Source: Ancistrus triradiatus
Lineage: Eukaryota > Chordata > Actinopteri > Siluriformes > Loricariidae
Length of the DNA: 64,000 nucleotides
Assembly: GCA_025084515.1 (NCBI GenBank)
Contig: JAJAGP010000568.1
Location: forward strand, 1-64,000
Reading direction: 5' to 3'
A program made the translations under genes and the position numbers. A model generated the notes under the pieces. The model had not been told where the DNA came from and made no database searches. It was given only the letters and a program-made list of their open reading frames with translations. Shown here piece after piece: positions 1 to 10,920 of the stretch. Within the stretch, counting starts at the first letter, position 1. Every line of letters starts with the position of its first letter.

Positions 1-7
1 TCCATTT

Positions 8-40
8 GGTACGTTTGGGTGTCCACAAACCTTAGGCTAT
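8..40. mobile_element. Terminal fragment of a Tc1-like element
   Basis: The bases around GGGTGTCCACAAACC match the end of the Tc1 family whose termini read TATGGCCAAAAGTNTGTGGACACC elsewhere in this window (36318, 687). Only one end is visible because the window starts here. The following 640 bp are AT-rich with repeated GCTAGC-type words and no gene. Confidence 0.45.
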
Positions 41-686
41 TAGCATAGCATGCTATCAAGCAAAACTGGCATTTATTTATTATTAGACATATTATCATAG
101 TGTTGCTGAGCTGTTTCTTTAAGAGTTTTTTCCCACTGTAAATCTTACAAATACAGATAGTTAAACTAGCATTTCAATGCTAACACAGCTAACAATTAAT
201 CAAAGCTAGCTCATTTGTTAGCATGCTAGCTAACTACCAATGCCAAAGTTTGTCAGTAGTTTCCTACAGAGATTTGCTCAACCAAACACTGAGTTCAAAA
301 AAGTTTTCTCCTACCTATTTCTTAGTGAAATAGCAGACTTGTGTTGGATTACCTTAAGGCATAATTTTAGCTTTATGCTACATTATCCAATTTAATCTGG
401 CTTGTCAAAAGCCTGTGTCAGGAGGTTGTTAGCTTGCTTCCTCTGACCTATGATTGGAACTCAAATGCAATACTAATGAATATTCATTTCTGTCCAATAA
501 ATAGTACAGCACATGATGTTGCGTCTTGTAGTTGTATCATTGTAGTATGGAATTTGACCCAATAAAAAATACATGTCCAGAAACCTATGGTGAATTAATT
601 AATACATTAATTCAGGTTTCATGATCAGTGCACTAAGGGGGTTAAGTCTCATTCATCCTCATGCTCAACTTCCCAGTGTCATTCCT

Positions 687-775
687 ACATAGCCAAAAGT
701 TTGTGGACACCCAAAATATACATCCAGCAACAGGGGTGTTAGTATGGAGTTTGCTCTCCCTTGGTGCTACAGGCT
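687..775 (-). mobile_element. Tc1-like element, 3' end fragment
   Basis: It begins with CATAGCCAAAAGTTTGTGGACACC. Read on the - strand it continues with the tail expected after the transposase of this Tc1 family (a CCAACTCCATATTA-like stretch, here diverged). No transposase frame survives. The 776-1587 stretch after it shows nothing I recognise. Confidence 0.5.
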
Positions 776-1587
776 TGCCAATCAATATACTATAGGTTAC
801 ATTCAAACAAGTATGCATGTGAGAGTATATTCTTATGAATCAATTACTTATATCACATTTGGATCACTAGTCAAATTTCATATAACAAATTACATATAAC
901 ATCATAAACCAAAAAGACGTAAGCGGTGAGAGCAAGGTGGGAAATTCAAGCCAGAAAAATGTCTTTTGAGTTCCAGCAATGACATAATGTCCCCTTCCGG
1001 TTGAGTGAAAGTCTGGCATCTGTATAATGGACTTGATGTAGCACAAAACCCTGGAAAAGTTTAAACAAGCCTGGGCACAGTGCTGACCAGGACTAGGTAT
1101 CACCATCCACTGATTCCAGATTACACAGTATTGTGTAGTAGTAGTAGTACTAATAATTACACAATGACTGAGACCACTAATTAGAACTTTTTATTTTAAA
1201 TTTTTGTCTATTTAACTATTTTCTGTTGTATTTTACCGCCAGGGCTATAGCCGAGGGTTTAATAAATAGTGAATGTGTGCTTAGCTAGCTATAACACCAT
1301 TACAAGCTAACATCATTATACATGTACATTTTTTCCAGATTTGGAAATGAAAATGTTAAATTGTTTTGTAGGCCTGGTATTATGGATATCATTGCCCTCA
1401 TTAGCAGATAAGTTGCTTAATAATCAGTGGTGTTGTGTGAATCATTAGCTTACGTACTAATATGAAATACATAGCCTAGTCCACTTCAAGGTCTAATTGC
1501 CTTTACTCGAGATGCTATACCAGGTTACTGAATGTTTTGAATGTTTCTTACAGATAATGCCACAATGGTCATTGTTTTGTCTTATAC

Positions 1588-1779
1588 CTGTTTCTCAATC
1601 CTGGTCCTGGCGCCCCACCGCTCTGCATGTTGTAGTGTTTTCCTGCTCCCCAAACACCTGATCCAACTACTTAGCTTATTAACAAGCCCATTATTGAGTT
1701 AAAGTGGGTGTGTTTAAACAGGAGAAGCACTAAATTGTGCATAGCAGGGGGGCTTCAGGACCAGGATTGAGAAACACTG
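1588..1779. mobile_element. Short hAT-like MITE with 8-bp target-site duplication
   Basis: This is a 192-bp non-coding element. Its left end reads CTGTTTCTCAATCCTGGTCC and its right end is the reverse complement, GGACCAGGATTGAGAAACA. It is flanked by TCTTATAC on the left (1580-1587) and TCTTATGC on the right (1780-1787). An 8-bp duplication is typical of hAT transposons. It has no coding capacity and would depend on a transposase made elsewhere. Confidence 0.75.
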
Positions 1780-2204
1780 TCTTATGCTGTCTGTCAACAA
1801 GTGTAAATTCTAACTACTGTAAGTGGAAGTGCTGATGATGCAAGGCACTCCCCTTGGGCCTTCTCTCACATCTCTCACACACAGTGGACACTAAATAATG
1901 AGTCTAAATTGAATTAAGCATGCAATTGTCTCAGAGTTTCACAACTGCTGATTTATCCAGTTGTATTTGGCTTATTACAGATTTCTAGACCTGAGCAGCA
2001 ATTACTTAATATATGGCTGTTGGCCCATAATACAGTCCCACATAAAAGTGCTAACTGAATTTGCTACCTATAGATTTATACATTAGCGACACTTTATCCA
2101 AAGCAAAACTTACAACTGAAAAATATAAGCAATTGTGTGTTAATGCTCACAACTGACAATGAGTTGGCATTACATACACGTAATAATAAAAACAGCATAC
2201 TCTC

Positions 2205-2600
2205 CATCTAGGAAAGCAGAGTGGAGGTGCAGAACTTAAGAGTGAGGTTCTCTTTAGGAGTGATACGGGTGGACAGGATGTAGGAATGAGATTATCAGAG
2301 GGACAGCAAGGATTGGAAAAGGCGAGGACAAAATTCGAGAGGAAACTGAGATGGTTGGACAGTGCAGAGGAGGGGGGATAGTGGATATATTGGTAGGAGG
2401 AGTTGGCGATGGAGCTGTCAGGCAAGAGATGGAATGGAAGACCAAAGAGGAGTGATTTGGTGGTGGTAAATGAGATATTGCAGGGAGTTGGGGTGAGAGT
2501 AGAGGACGTGGAGGACAGGGTGAGGTGGACACGTTTAAATCGTTGTGGTGACCTTGATAAAGGGAGAAGCCAAAAGATGAAGAAGAAGAAGACTCTGATC
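2205..2600 (+). pseudogene. LINE 3' end: C-terminal reverse-transcriptase protein remnant with A/G-rich tail
   Basis: A short frame at 2403-2603 contains RWNGRPKRSD and, further on, EDVEDRVRWTRLNRCGDLDKGR. This is the pattern seen at the very C-terminus of some fish non-LTR retrotransposon proteins. It is followed directly by GAAGAAGAAGAAG, resembling a trinucleotide LINE tail. The upstream part (2205-2400) continues the same element but is frame-broken. I cannot assign the clade; RTE-like is a guess. It is a 5'-truncated dead copy. Confidence 0.55.
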
Positions 2601-3115
2601 TAGAAATCCGATAAGAAAATCCAGTGAGATCTGGATTGTACTCCCAAAGTAATAGGGATTGCGCGTAGCAGGTATAGTCTTAGTAATCGGATGTTAATTG
2701 GCGTTTTAAGATGAAGTGTGGGCGTGAGCCTTCCACCATGGTGCCACCACGGTATTCTAAAGTCTTGGAGTTATTTTGGCCTCTTTTTAAATTGACTTTA
2801 GCGGGGATTTTTCCTCGCTGGATTGGCAAACCCAGGAATTAAAATGTGCCATGGAATTAAAGGCAGCAAAGTGGGCTGTCGCGAACACAGCTTTTGTGGG
2901 GAAGACTAAGCTGTAAATACGTATATACTTGTGAAAATGAATAATTGATTATTTAACATAATAGTTGAAGTTATGTAACATATTTCTATAAGATATTAGC
3001 TGGTTGACAAGTAGAAATCCAATTCCATTATCTGATACTAGGTGCATTTATACTTGTTGAAGGATTACTGAAAAAAAGCAGATATTTCTGCAGTTATCTG
3101 ATTAATAAACATACT
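2596..3115 (-). mobile_element. MITE, TTTACATGCAC-end family, diverged copy
   Basis: The stretch shares many words with 8378-9715 in the opposite orientation: ATCTAGAAATCCGATAAG, an inner CCAGC/GGATT segment, and a last part reading GCAGTTATCTGATTAATAA. There is no ORF. It sits immediately after the LINE tail. Confidence 0.45.
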
Positions 3116-4084
3116 CAATGTTGGGGGGGCTTGACCCCTTGACTTTTTGTGTTCTACATTAGGTCCAGAGCCTCCCATAGGGTTAGCGCTTCAGCCAAAA
3201 CAGTCTCACTAGATGTTTACCACCCAATACACTATTTGAGACTGAGAATATACCACAGTGAACCTCAACATCCTGAGTCTCTGCTATACTAACAGGCCTC
3301 TGGTTATGCTTTGGGATGTAGCAACACAAGCCTGGAAATCATTTATTTAATTTCTTTCACTGACCAGGAGTCTACAACTGAGTCTGCCAGTCTCATCTCC
3401 ATATGTCAAACCTACTACCATTCTGGATCCTGAAATGTTAATGTTCTCCCTTAAAAAAGTAAAATAAACCAAATGTTTCAAAAGCTTACACACATTCATT
3501 TTGGCGTGACATAAAGGACAGGTATTAGCTTTTTTAAAAACATTTCGATAATTTGTTAAGTTTGTGGATAATATAATGTTACATGTTTTCATTCGTGACT
3601 GTGTGAAATTTATGCAGGGCTCAGGCAAGTGTGTGTGTGTCGGTGTGTGTGAAAGAGAGAGGGCACATGGGAAATGAAGCTTTTCTTTCATGATAAAACT
3701 GAGCTGGCGCCTGCTAGGAGGTGCCTCCATATCTCCTGTGACGGGTTTGACACAGAGAAGGCACTGCTAGAGAACAAGAACTCTTTAACAACTTAAAATT
3801 TTTTAACAACTAGACGAATGTATCATGAGCTCTGCAGTGCAAATGAAATTGTGTTTTTAAATATATATTGTAAATATATATTATTTTGTGCTGTCAAAAT
3901 TAACAGCAATAAATGAGTCATTCCGGCAAATGGGTGCCATTGGCTTGTTGTAACTTTTAAAAATTAAACTTAATTTTCTATAGTTTTTCGACACTGAATC
4001 TAACAACACACATGTTTAACTATTCCTAATGAATATTGGTCAATTATTTTAATTATTTTTTTTAATGGTATAATAAATAAAACC
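3116..4084. other. Unannotated AT-rich DNA
   Basis: A 127-residue frame runs along 3347-3730 on the - strand. It spans a GT-rich tract, has no domain I recognise and no splice context, so I treat it as chance. No repeat or gene is otherwise seen. Confidence 0.5.
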
Positions 4085-4258
4085 TAGACATTTTGCAGAG
4101 GACATACAACTAATACAAACTATTAAAAATCCAAGCAATTGTGGGTTAAGGTTTTGCCAAGAACCCCAACAGTGGCACGCTTGGGAGAGGTGGGATTTGA
4201 ACCCTTGACCTTTTGGTCCATAGTCCAGTACCTTAACCACCAAGGCTTACCACAGTCC
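4085..4258 (-). mobile_element. tRNA-derived SINE (copy 1)
   Basis: Read on the - strand it has the family order: a box-A-like TAAGCCTTGGTGGTTAAGG, then ATGGACCAAAAGGTCAAGG, a box-B-like GGTTCAAATCC, and CTTAACCCACAATTGCTTGG. The 3' tail is diverged. It abuts the Tc1 copy that begins at 4291. Confidence 0.8.
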
Positions 4259-4290
4259 TGGTTTCTCCAATAACTGGTACTAGTCCGATA

Positions 4291-5797
4291 CAGTGCTGCT
4301 TAAAGTTGGTGACCCTTAAGATTTTCCATATTTCTGATAAATATGATCTAAACATAATAGATTTTCATACAAGTCCTAAAATTAGATAAAGAGAAACCCG
4401 GTTAAACAAAAATGAGACAAAATTATACTTAGTCATTATTTATTGAAAAAAATGACCAATATTACATATACTGAGTGGCAAAAAGTATGGAACAAGTAGG
4501 ATTAGCAGTTACTTGAAGAAGAAATTGAGTCGGTGTTTTCAATCAATGGGATGACAATCAGGTGTGAGTGGGTACCTTTTTATTTAAAGAAACAGGGGAT
4601 CTATTCAAAGTCTGCTCTTCACAACACGATGTTTTTGTGGAAATGTTATCAGAAAAAGAGTTGTTGATGCTCATTAAGGATGGAAAAAGTTATAAAAACC
4701 AGTTCTCTAAAGATTGGGACTCCACCAATCCACAGTCAGACAGATTGTGTACAAATGGAGGAAAATTCAAGACCATTGGACCCTGCCAGAGTGGTTGACC
4801 AACAAAAGGTCACTCCAAAAGCAAAAGAATTGTAATAGTTGACCAGGTCACAAGGACCCGAGGGTAAATTCAAGCAAATGAAGACCTCTCTCACATTGGC
4901 TAATGTTAATGTTCATGAGTCCACCCATTAGAAGAACATGAACAAAAACAATGTGTGCATGCAGGTTGCAAGGTTGGCTAAAGATCACATGGGCAAGCCA
5001 GAAGGAATGAGACCAAAATTTGGAATGAGGACCAAAATAGAACTTTTTGGTTAAAAGAAAAAGTGTTATGTTTGGAGAAATGCTTGCGTCCAGAAACCTT
5101 TATCCCCTCTGTGAAACATGGTGGTGGTAGTATCATGGTTTGGGCCTGTTGTGAGGCATCTGGGCAAGGAACGATGGCATCATTGATGGAACAAGGAATT
5201 CTGGAATATATCAGAGGAATTCGCAAGAAAAAAATATCAGGACATCTGTTCCATGAACTGAATCTCAAGAGGAAGGTGGTATGCAGGCAAGGACACGGAC
5301 CTAAGCTCAACAAGTAGTTCTACCAAAGAATGGTTAAGAAGAATAAGTTAATGTTTTGGGAATGGCAAAGTCAAAGTCCTGACCTTATCCAAGGAAATGT
5401 TGTGGAAGGTCTGAAGTGAGCAGTGTAAGTGAGGAACCCACCAACATCCCAGAGCTGAGGCTTTCTGTACGAGGAATGGGCTAAAATCCTCCAAGCCGGT
5501 GGCAGGACGGATCAAACAGTTACAGGAAACGTTTAGGTGCACGTTATGTGCCACCAGGGGGTCACAACAGATAATGAACAAGCAGAAAGGCTTCACATAC
5601 TTTGGTCACTCACTAATATGTTAAGATGTAAATTTCCTCAATAAATATAATGGACAAAGTAGATAATATTTTGTCTCATTGTTGTAACTGGGTTCTCTTT
5701 ATCTACGTTTTATGGAAGTTGTGATGAAAAATCTGATGATGGTTTAGGTCATATTTATGCAAAAAATATAAAAAAGGGTATCACAAACTTTAAGAAT
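4291..5797 (+). pseudogene. Tc1-like transposon, full-span but decayed transposase
   Basis: The left end reads CAGTGCTGCTTAAAG after a TA dinucleotide (4289-4290) and the right end has the diverged complement, GGGTATCACAAACTTTAAG. Between them lies a transposase reading frame of the same family as the copy at 41318. It is broken by frameshifts and stops into short pieces at 4568-4798 and 5063-5317. Recognisable parts are the N-terminal helix-turn-helix region (NPQSDRLCTNGG in a shifted frame) and the segment around SVKHGGGSIMVWACCEASGQ. A Tc1 transposase would cut and paste the element at TA sites; this copy cannot make one. It is older than the 41318 copy, judging by its greater divergence. 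Confidence 0.85.
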
Positions 5798-6604
5798 TTG
5801 CAAATAGTGTAAAACCTATAGCCACATGGAATCCATCAAATAGCATTAGGGCACTGAGCACGATTCTTGATTTTACCAATATGTTTGTATTTAAAGTAAA
5901 TATATGGATTATCTTATGTAAAGATTAATTATGGAAATTATTATCGATTTTCTTATGATGTGCCATTATTAAAAATGTAATGGTAGGGACAGGGCCAGCT
6001 AAACCAAAAATGCTATTTTGAGTGTTCTAGTTTTTATTTATGTTTTTTATATGTTTTAAATGATATACCTTAAACGTGCCATTGCAATCACTGTGAAGGA
6101 ACAACTTATGCTAAGATAATAAATTGTTTTACAGTTTAATTGATTATTATATATCACAGTAAGGTCCTGGGGACTGAAATGCACCATTTGGGGGATGGCC
6201 AATATCTTTTAAATCGCGTTTTCACTACGTGAACCTGTGAAGCATCCCACCTAGTTATAGCTGTGTCTGATATAGTCTCCTTATCACTACCTTCTCATAC
6301 CATATATAGCACTATTAGCCTAGAGGGGAGTAGAATTGTTAAACATTTCTGTACACAGCTACATTGCAAAACCAGATTCACATGAACCACCAGTCTAACT
6401 GTGGCATGACAATATCACCTGGCACACAACTTAATAGCTGCACAGGCTTTTCTATAAAGTTACACAGAATGAAATTATATCTTGCATTAAACAGGCATTT
6501 GATATCGATGAGGTGTGTTTTTTTGTGTTATGTAGTGATTTTTTTAAGCAATAATCTATTTATTGAGTGTCAAATACAAGCAAAACATACGATTAATCCC
6601 GATT
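5798..6604. other. Unannotated AT-rich DNA
   Basis: No gene-like frame, repeat family or regulatory motif is recognised. The 82-residue frame at 6364-6612 has no identifiable domain. Confidence 0.5.
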
Positions 6605-6783
6605 ACATTTAGTCATTAGTAGACGCTCTTATCCAGAAGCAACTAAAAACTAATACAATTTTATTTACAATCAAAATCAATTTTGACTGCCTTGCCTTTT
6701 AGCTTTTGGCAGAGGTGGGATTTGAACCCTGACCTACTGGTTCACAGGCCTGTAGGCCTTAACTGCTAAGCCCTTTCAGAGTC
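6605..6783 (-). mobile_element. tRNA-derived SINE (copy 2)
   Basis: The 3' tail comes first on the + strand (TAGACGCTCTTATCCAGAAG, the complement of CTCTGGATAAGAGCGTCT). The box-B-like GGGATTTGAACCC and a degraded box A (CCTTAACTGCTAAGCC) follow. The middle is partly deleted. It ends about 50 bp before the long C run. Confidence 0.75.
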
Positions 6784-6833
6784 CATTACCATGATAAAAT
6801 TACTGTGAGTAATTCAAGTATATTTTAAAACCC

Positions 6834-6834
<1 letters not shown>

Positions 6835-6879
<45 letters not shown>
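6835..6879 (+). repeat. 45-base uninterrupted cytosine run
   Basis: Positions 6835-6879 are all C, preceded by CCCA. The - strand is a G45 run, able in principle to form G-quadruplexes. The length may not be exact because such runs are hard to sequence. Confidence 0.9.
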
Positions 6880-8377
6880 TTATTAATAAATATTAAAAAT
6901 AAATTATTAGTTGCATGTTTGGAAAGAATTATTACTTTGTTTCAATACACTATTAACTTGGACATGTTTCTTCAACAGACTGACTATCCAGAGTGATTTT
7001 AAAAATGCAAACAGCTGAAGTTTTACCAGTTAAGACTAGACACTAAGCTACTCAGAGACTGTCAAGCAACTTTGATGGGCACATATAATAAATGCTAAGA
7101 GCTTGAGGATAAAATTTACAAAAGTGCAGACAATAGGAAACATTATCCTTGGTATTGTTTGAAAACATGAGTCTTCAGACTTCAGACACCATTTAAAAGA
7201 CAGGACACTAAAACATCGAGATCTGGCCTTGTGGACATGGCTTGATTTCAGAAAAGGGTGTACAGATGCCCTGAATCCAAAGACCTGAATTGTCCTGCAG
7301 GTGTGTTGTTCTGAATCAAAAAAATCTAAAAATGGAATTGAGCAGAATCTTTTGAAGCCTGAAAGCTAGAACAGTTGTTTTATATCTTGCCTGCAAGAGG
7401 AAGTCAGTGGAGTGATCTCAGTAACAATAACATGAGAGAAGTTTGGAAGGTTGAGAACCAGATGAGCAGTAGCATTCTGAACGCTCTGTAGTGCCGCAAT
7501 GGAAAATGAAAGCAGAGCAGCAAGCAAAACATTGCAGTAATCAAACGTGGAAATGATGAGATGAGGCTGTATATGGCTCAGAGCAACGTCTTGGGTCAGA
7601 AAAGGACATATTCTTCTGACATTGTGCAGAAGAAATCTGTAAGACTTGGTGACGAATGTGATATGGTTAGAAAAATTGAGGTTGTTCCCAAATCAGACCA
7701 AGATCCTGTCGTGTGGGCCAAAAGGACAGTTAGAGGTCCATCATCAGGGAGTTCTATGAGGTAGATCAGTTCAGTCTTGTCCAGATCGAGTGCTTTTTCC
7801 AGGAAGAGATGTCAGAAAGGCAGTCAGATGCCTGTTTTTAGCAATGATACGAGAAGCCATGGGATGTAATCACTGAGCCCAGTGATGTCATTTACAGGGA
7901 GAACAGGAGTGAACCAAGAACTGATCCCTGAGGAGCGCCTGTAGTGAACCTAAGAGTTGATAAAAGTGGACCTCACTATACTACCGGGTAGGATTAATCT
8001 TGTGTATATATATGGAAAAACAGCCATGGCCCCCAGTGCCCAATTTAGCAAGAGTTGAGATGAGAATGATTTATAGTGTCAAACACAGCAGACAGATCCA
8101 GAAGTACTGAAGACAGGGAGTTTTCCTTGGCTGTAAGAAGTGCTACAGTAACTTTGAGGAGATCACTTTCTGTAGAATGACCCATCTTGTAACCAGACTG
8201 CTTGGTATCAAGGAGGACAGCTGTCAAAAAGTAGTATGATCAAGTGATGTGGACAGAAATGGGAGGGAAACAGGACTGAGGTTGAACACATTAGCTGGGT
8301 TTAAGGATGACTTTTTCAGAAGAGGTGTAACTCGAGCTGTCTTGAAGAGAAGATGAACCAGGCCAGAATCTCAGTGA

Positions 8378-9715
8378 GTGGGTTTACATGCACTTAATAA
8401 TCCGAACTGCAAAAAATCTGATTTTGTCAGTAATGCGATCAATGAGTATGCATGCACTTGAGTAATCAGATAATGGGGAAGCAGTTTTCATATTTCTACT
8501 TTGCAACCAGCCAACAATCTCATAGAAATATGTGACAAACTTCAAACTTTAATATAAAATAATCAAAGTATTCATTTTCCTGTGTATATACTGCGTTTCA
8601 GTCTCCCCAAAGAGTTTGATAGCTGTTAAACTGCATTTATTTCGTGATGTGTTTAATTCCGAGGTTGCCAGATCCAGCAAGAAAAAAAACCTCTAAAGTC
8701 AATGAACAAAGAGGCCAAAGAAAGCCAAGTATTTAGAAATATGTTGACCTAGCAACCGTGGGTAAATGCTCGTGCACATGTGCAGACTGAAAACACTGAT
8801 TATAATAGGGTAACTGGTATACATATGGCTAATCCGATTACTGGAGTAAAATCCAGCTCTCTTTGTAATCTGATTTCTAGATCGGAGTATGCTGTATACA
8901 TGACCACTTGAATAATCAGATAACTGCAGAAAATCAGATTTTGTCAGTAATTAGAGGAGTATACATGCATTCGAGTAATCAGATAATACTAAACCTCCGG
9001 GTTTACATGACTCAGGCAATAATCGGATTTCTACTTTGCAACCAGCCAATACTCTCACAGAAAAATGTGATGTAAACTTTAAACTTTAATATTAAATAAT
9101 CAAATTTTTCACTTTCTCATGTATATTCTGTCTTTCAGAGTCTCTACAAAGTTTTCGATAGCCATTTAGTGGGTGCTGCGTTTAATTTGAGGGTTGCCAG
9201 ATCCCACGAAAGAATCCCTCACCTGGTCAAAGCCCAAAGGAAACGAAATCTCTAAGAATGAACGGAGCTGCAACCATGTTTTTTCCGCTTGCCACTCTGC
9301 ACACATGCACAGACTCCCAAATCCGGAAATCGGGTAAGTGGAACACGTTATGAGAAATCAGATTACTGGGACTGTGGTAGCCTAGTGGTTAAGGTACTGG
9401 ACTCTGGACCAGAAGGTCCAGGGTTCAAATCCCATCCCTGCCAAGCTGCCACTGTTGGGTCCTTGAGCAAGGCCCTTAACCCACAATTGCTTGGATTGTA
9501 AGACTGTACCAATTGTAAGTCGCTCTGGATAAGAGCGTCTGCTAAATGCTGTAAATGTAAATGTAATGTAAATGAAATAAAATCCAGCTCTCTTTATCAG
9601 ATTTCTTTATCTGATTTCTAGATCGGAGTATGCTGTATATATGACCACTTGAATAATCAGATAACTGCAGAAATCCCACTATGATCAAATTATGAAGAGC
9701 ATGTAAACGCACTCA
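8378..9715. mobile_element. MITE, TTTACATGCAC-end family, one or two copies inserted in the LINE
   Basis: The left end GTGGGTTTACATGCAC at 8378 and the right end GCATGTAAACGCACTC at about 9700-9715 are near-complementary. The sequence AGTAATCAGATAATGG recurs, TTGCAACCAGCCAA occurs at about 8502 and 9038, and GATCGGAGTATGCTGTAT at about 8881 and 9622, so two related copies lie in tandem or one copy is duplicated inside. A second start-like GGGTTTACATGACTC at about 8999 marks the boundary. It carries a SINE at 9368 and no ORF. Confidence 0.6.
9368..9575 (+). mobile_element. tRNA-derived SINE (copy 3), most complete copy
   Basis: The order is ACTGTGGTAGCCTAGTGGTT (box A), GGTTCAAATCC (box B), TTGAGCAAGGCCCTTAACCC, a spacer, and the tail GTCGCTCTGGATAAGAGCGT followed by CTGCTAAATGC and a short TGTAAA-type repeat. 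The tail resembles L2-tailed fish SINEs, meaning an L2 reverse transcriptase could have moved it. It is nested in the MITE at 8378-9715. Confidence 0.88.
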
Positions 9716-10360
9716 TTGCATCATTGTGGTATATGATGAATGTTTGCAATTGCTCGGAAAAATTATGGATGGTACTGGATTAAGTAGGGAACGTCATTGG
9801 AAAAATTGGGGTGATTTGTGTCACCACTTCATCCTCAGTAAGTGGTTGAATGTTAATAATGCCGAGAAATATGATTGAGTTTGCTCCATCTTGGCTGGAC
9901 TACAGAAGGGTGACTGAATGTTTGCGACCTTTTTTGCAAAATGGGTTACGAAATCCTTGGATCCAAGAGAGGATGTAAGTGGGGTAGGAGGTGGATTGAA
10001 TAATGAAGATAAGATAGAGAAAAATTTTATCTGAGACACATGAGATGATTTTGGAGCGAAAGAAAGCTGTTTGGTTGCACTGATAGAAGACGATAAAGAT
10101 GATCACCAGGCCTGTAGGTTTGTTTTTCTTTATTTCCGTCCAATGCTGTGAAGGGTTGATTTATGAGACCACAGAATATCAGTTAGCTGAGTGTGGAAGT
10201 GGTAGACCTTACCTGTACAGTTGTTAAAAACATTTCACTGCAATTACTTTGGCTGACACTGGATTTGCTGGCATGGAAATGAGACAACAGAGGGAGCCCA
10301 CAGACGTGGAGAGGGTTTTGCACAGAGTAGCAGTGGCAGTGTCAGCAGAATGCATAGAAT

Positions 10361-10540
10361 GGGAATGTGGTGGCCTCGTGGTTAAGATACTGGACTATGG
10401 ACCAGCAGGTCCAGGGTTCAAATCCCACCTCTGCCAAGTTACCGCTGTTGGGTCCTTGAGCAAGGCAAGCAATTGGATTGTAAACTGTACCAGTTGCAAG
10501 TTTCTCTGGAAAGGTGTGTCTGCTAAATGCTGTAAATGTA
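10361..10540 (+). mobile_element. tRNA-derived SINE (copy 4)
   Basis: It has the same order as the 9368 copy, with box A TGGCCTCGTGGTTAAG, box B GGTTCAAATCC and a tail TTTCTCTGGAAAGGTGTGTC that has drifted. About 15 bp around CCCTTAACCCACAA are deleted. It lies inside the endonuclease half of the LINE. Confidence 0.85.
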
Positions 10541-10920
10541 CTGCAAAAAGGGTCTGAAGATTCCAAAGATAAGAGGGCATTCAAGAACAATAAAGAATGA
10601 GGCAGAGTTTTCTTCGGACAGGAGTGGGAGTGGAAGTGGTGAGAAGAAACGACACAAAGTCATCATCTTCTTGATGATCTAATCAGGATGTTGAATCCCC
10701 TATGAGTTAGTGGTGATGGCATTTGAGTCAGGTCAAAAGAACAGGGATGGCGGATGGAAAATTTACATGATGCTATCAGTAAGGAGGCTGAGGTCACCTA
10801 AAACAAGAGGACTTCCATCCTCCGGAAATGAACCAATAAGAGAATCAAACCACTGACAAATTTGCCAAGTGGACCGCGGTTCGGTAGATCACAATGATAT
10901 GAAGTTTGAGTTCTTGTGTG

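Larger units (their letters stand above)
7330..10920 (-). pseudogene. L2-type LINE, endonuclease and reverse-transcriptase remnants, broken by insertions
   Basis: Reading right to left on the - strand: an AP-endonuclease piece (about 10790-10890) with SLIGSFPEDGSPLVLGDL; a linker (9821-10039) with LFNPPPTPLTSSLGSKDF and HFAKKVANIQS, typical of L2-like LINEs; a reverse-transcriptase piece (8045-8345) with KQSGYKMGHSTESDLLKVT and LLDLSAVFDTINHSHL; and a C-terminal piece near 7390-7500 with LLLLRSLHWLPLAGKI once stops are ignored. Frameshifts and stops are scattered through all parts. A MITE with its own nested SINE (8378-9715) separates RT from linker, and another SINE (10361-10540) lies in the endonuclease half. 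The complete element would copy itself by target-primed reverse transcription; this copy is dead. L2 assignment rests on motif style; Rex1 or another CR1-group clade is possible. Confidence 0.75.

Noticed and set aside
3347..3730. 127-residue - strand frame
   Set aside because: Contains a translated GT-rich stretch and no domain; no sign of splicing.
9368..9450. Possible tRNA gene with A and B boxes
   Set aside because: The tRNA-like head belongs to a SINE present eight times with the same 3' body and tail; no clean cloverleaf is apparent.
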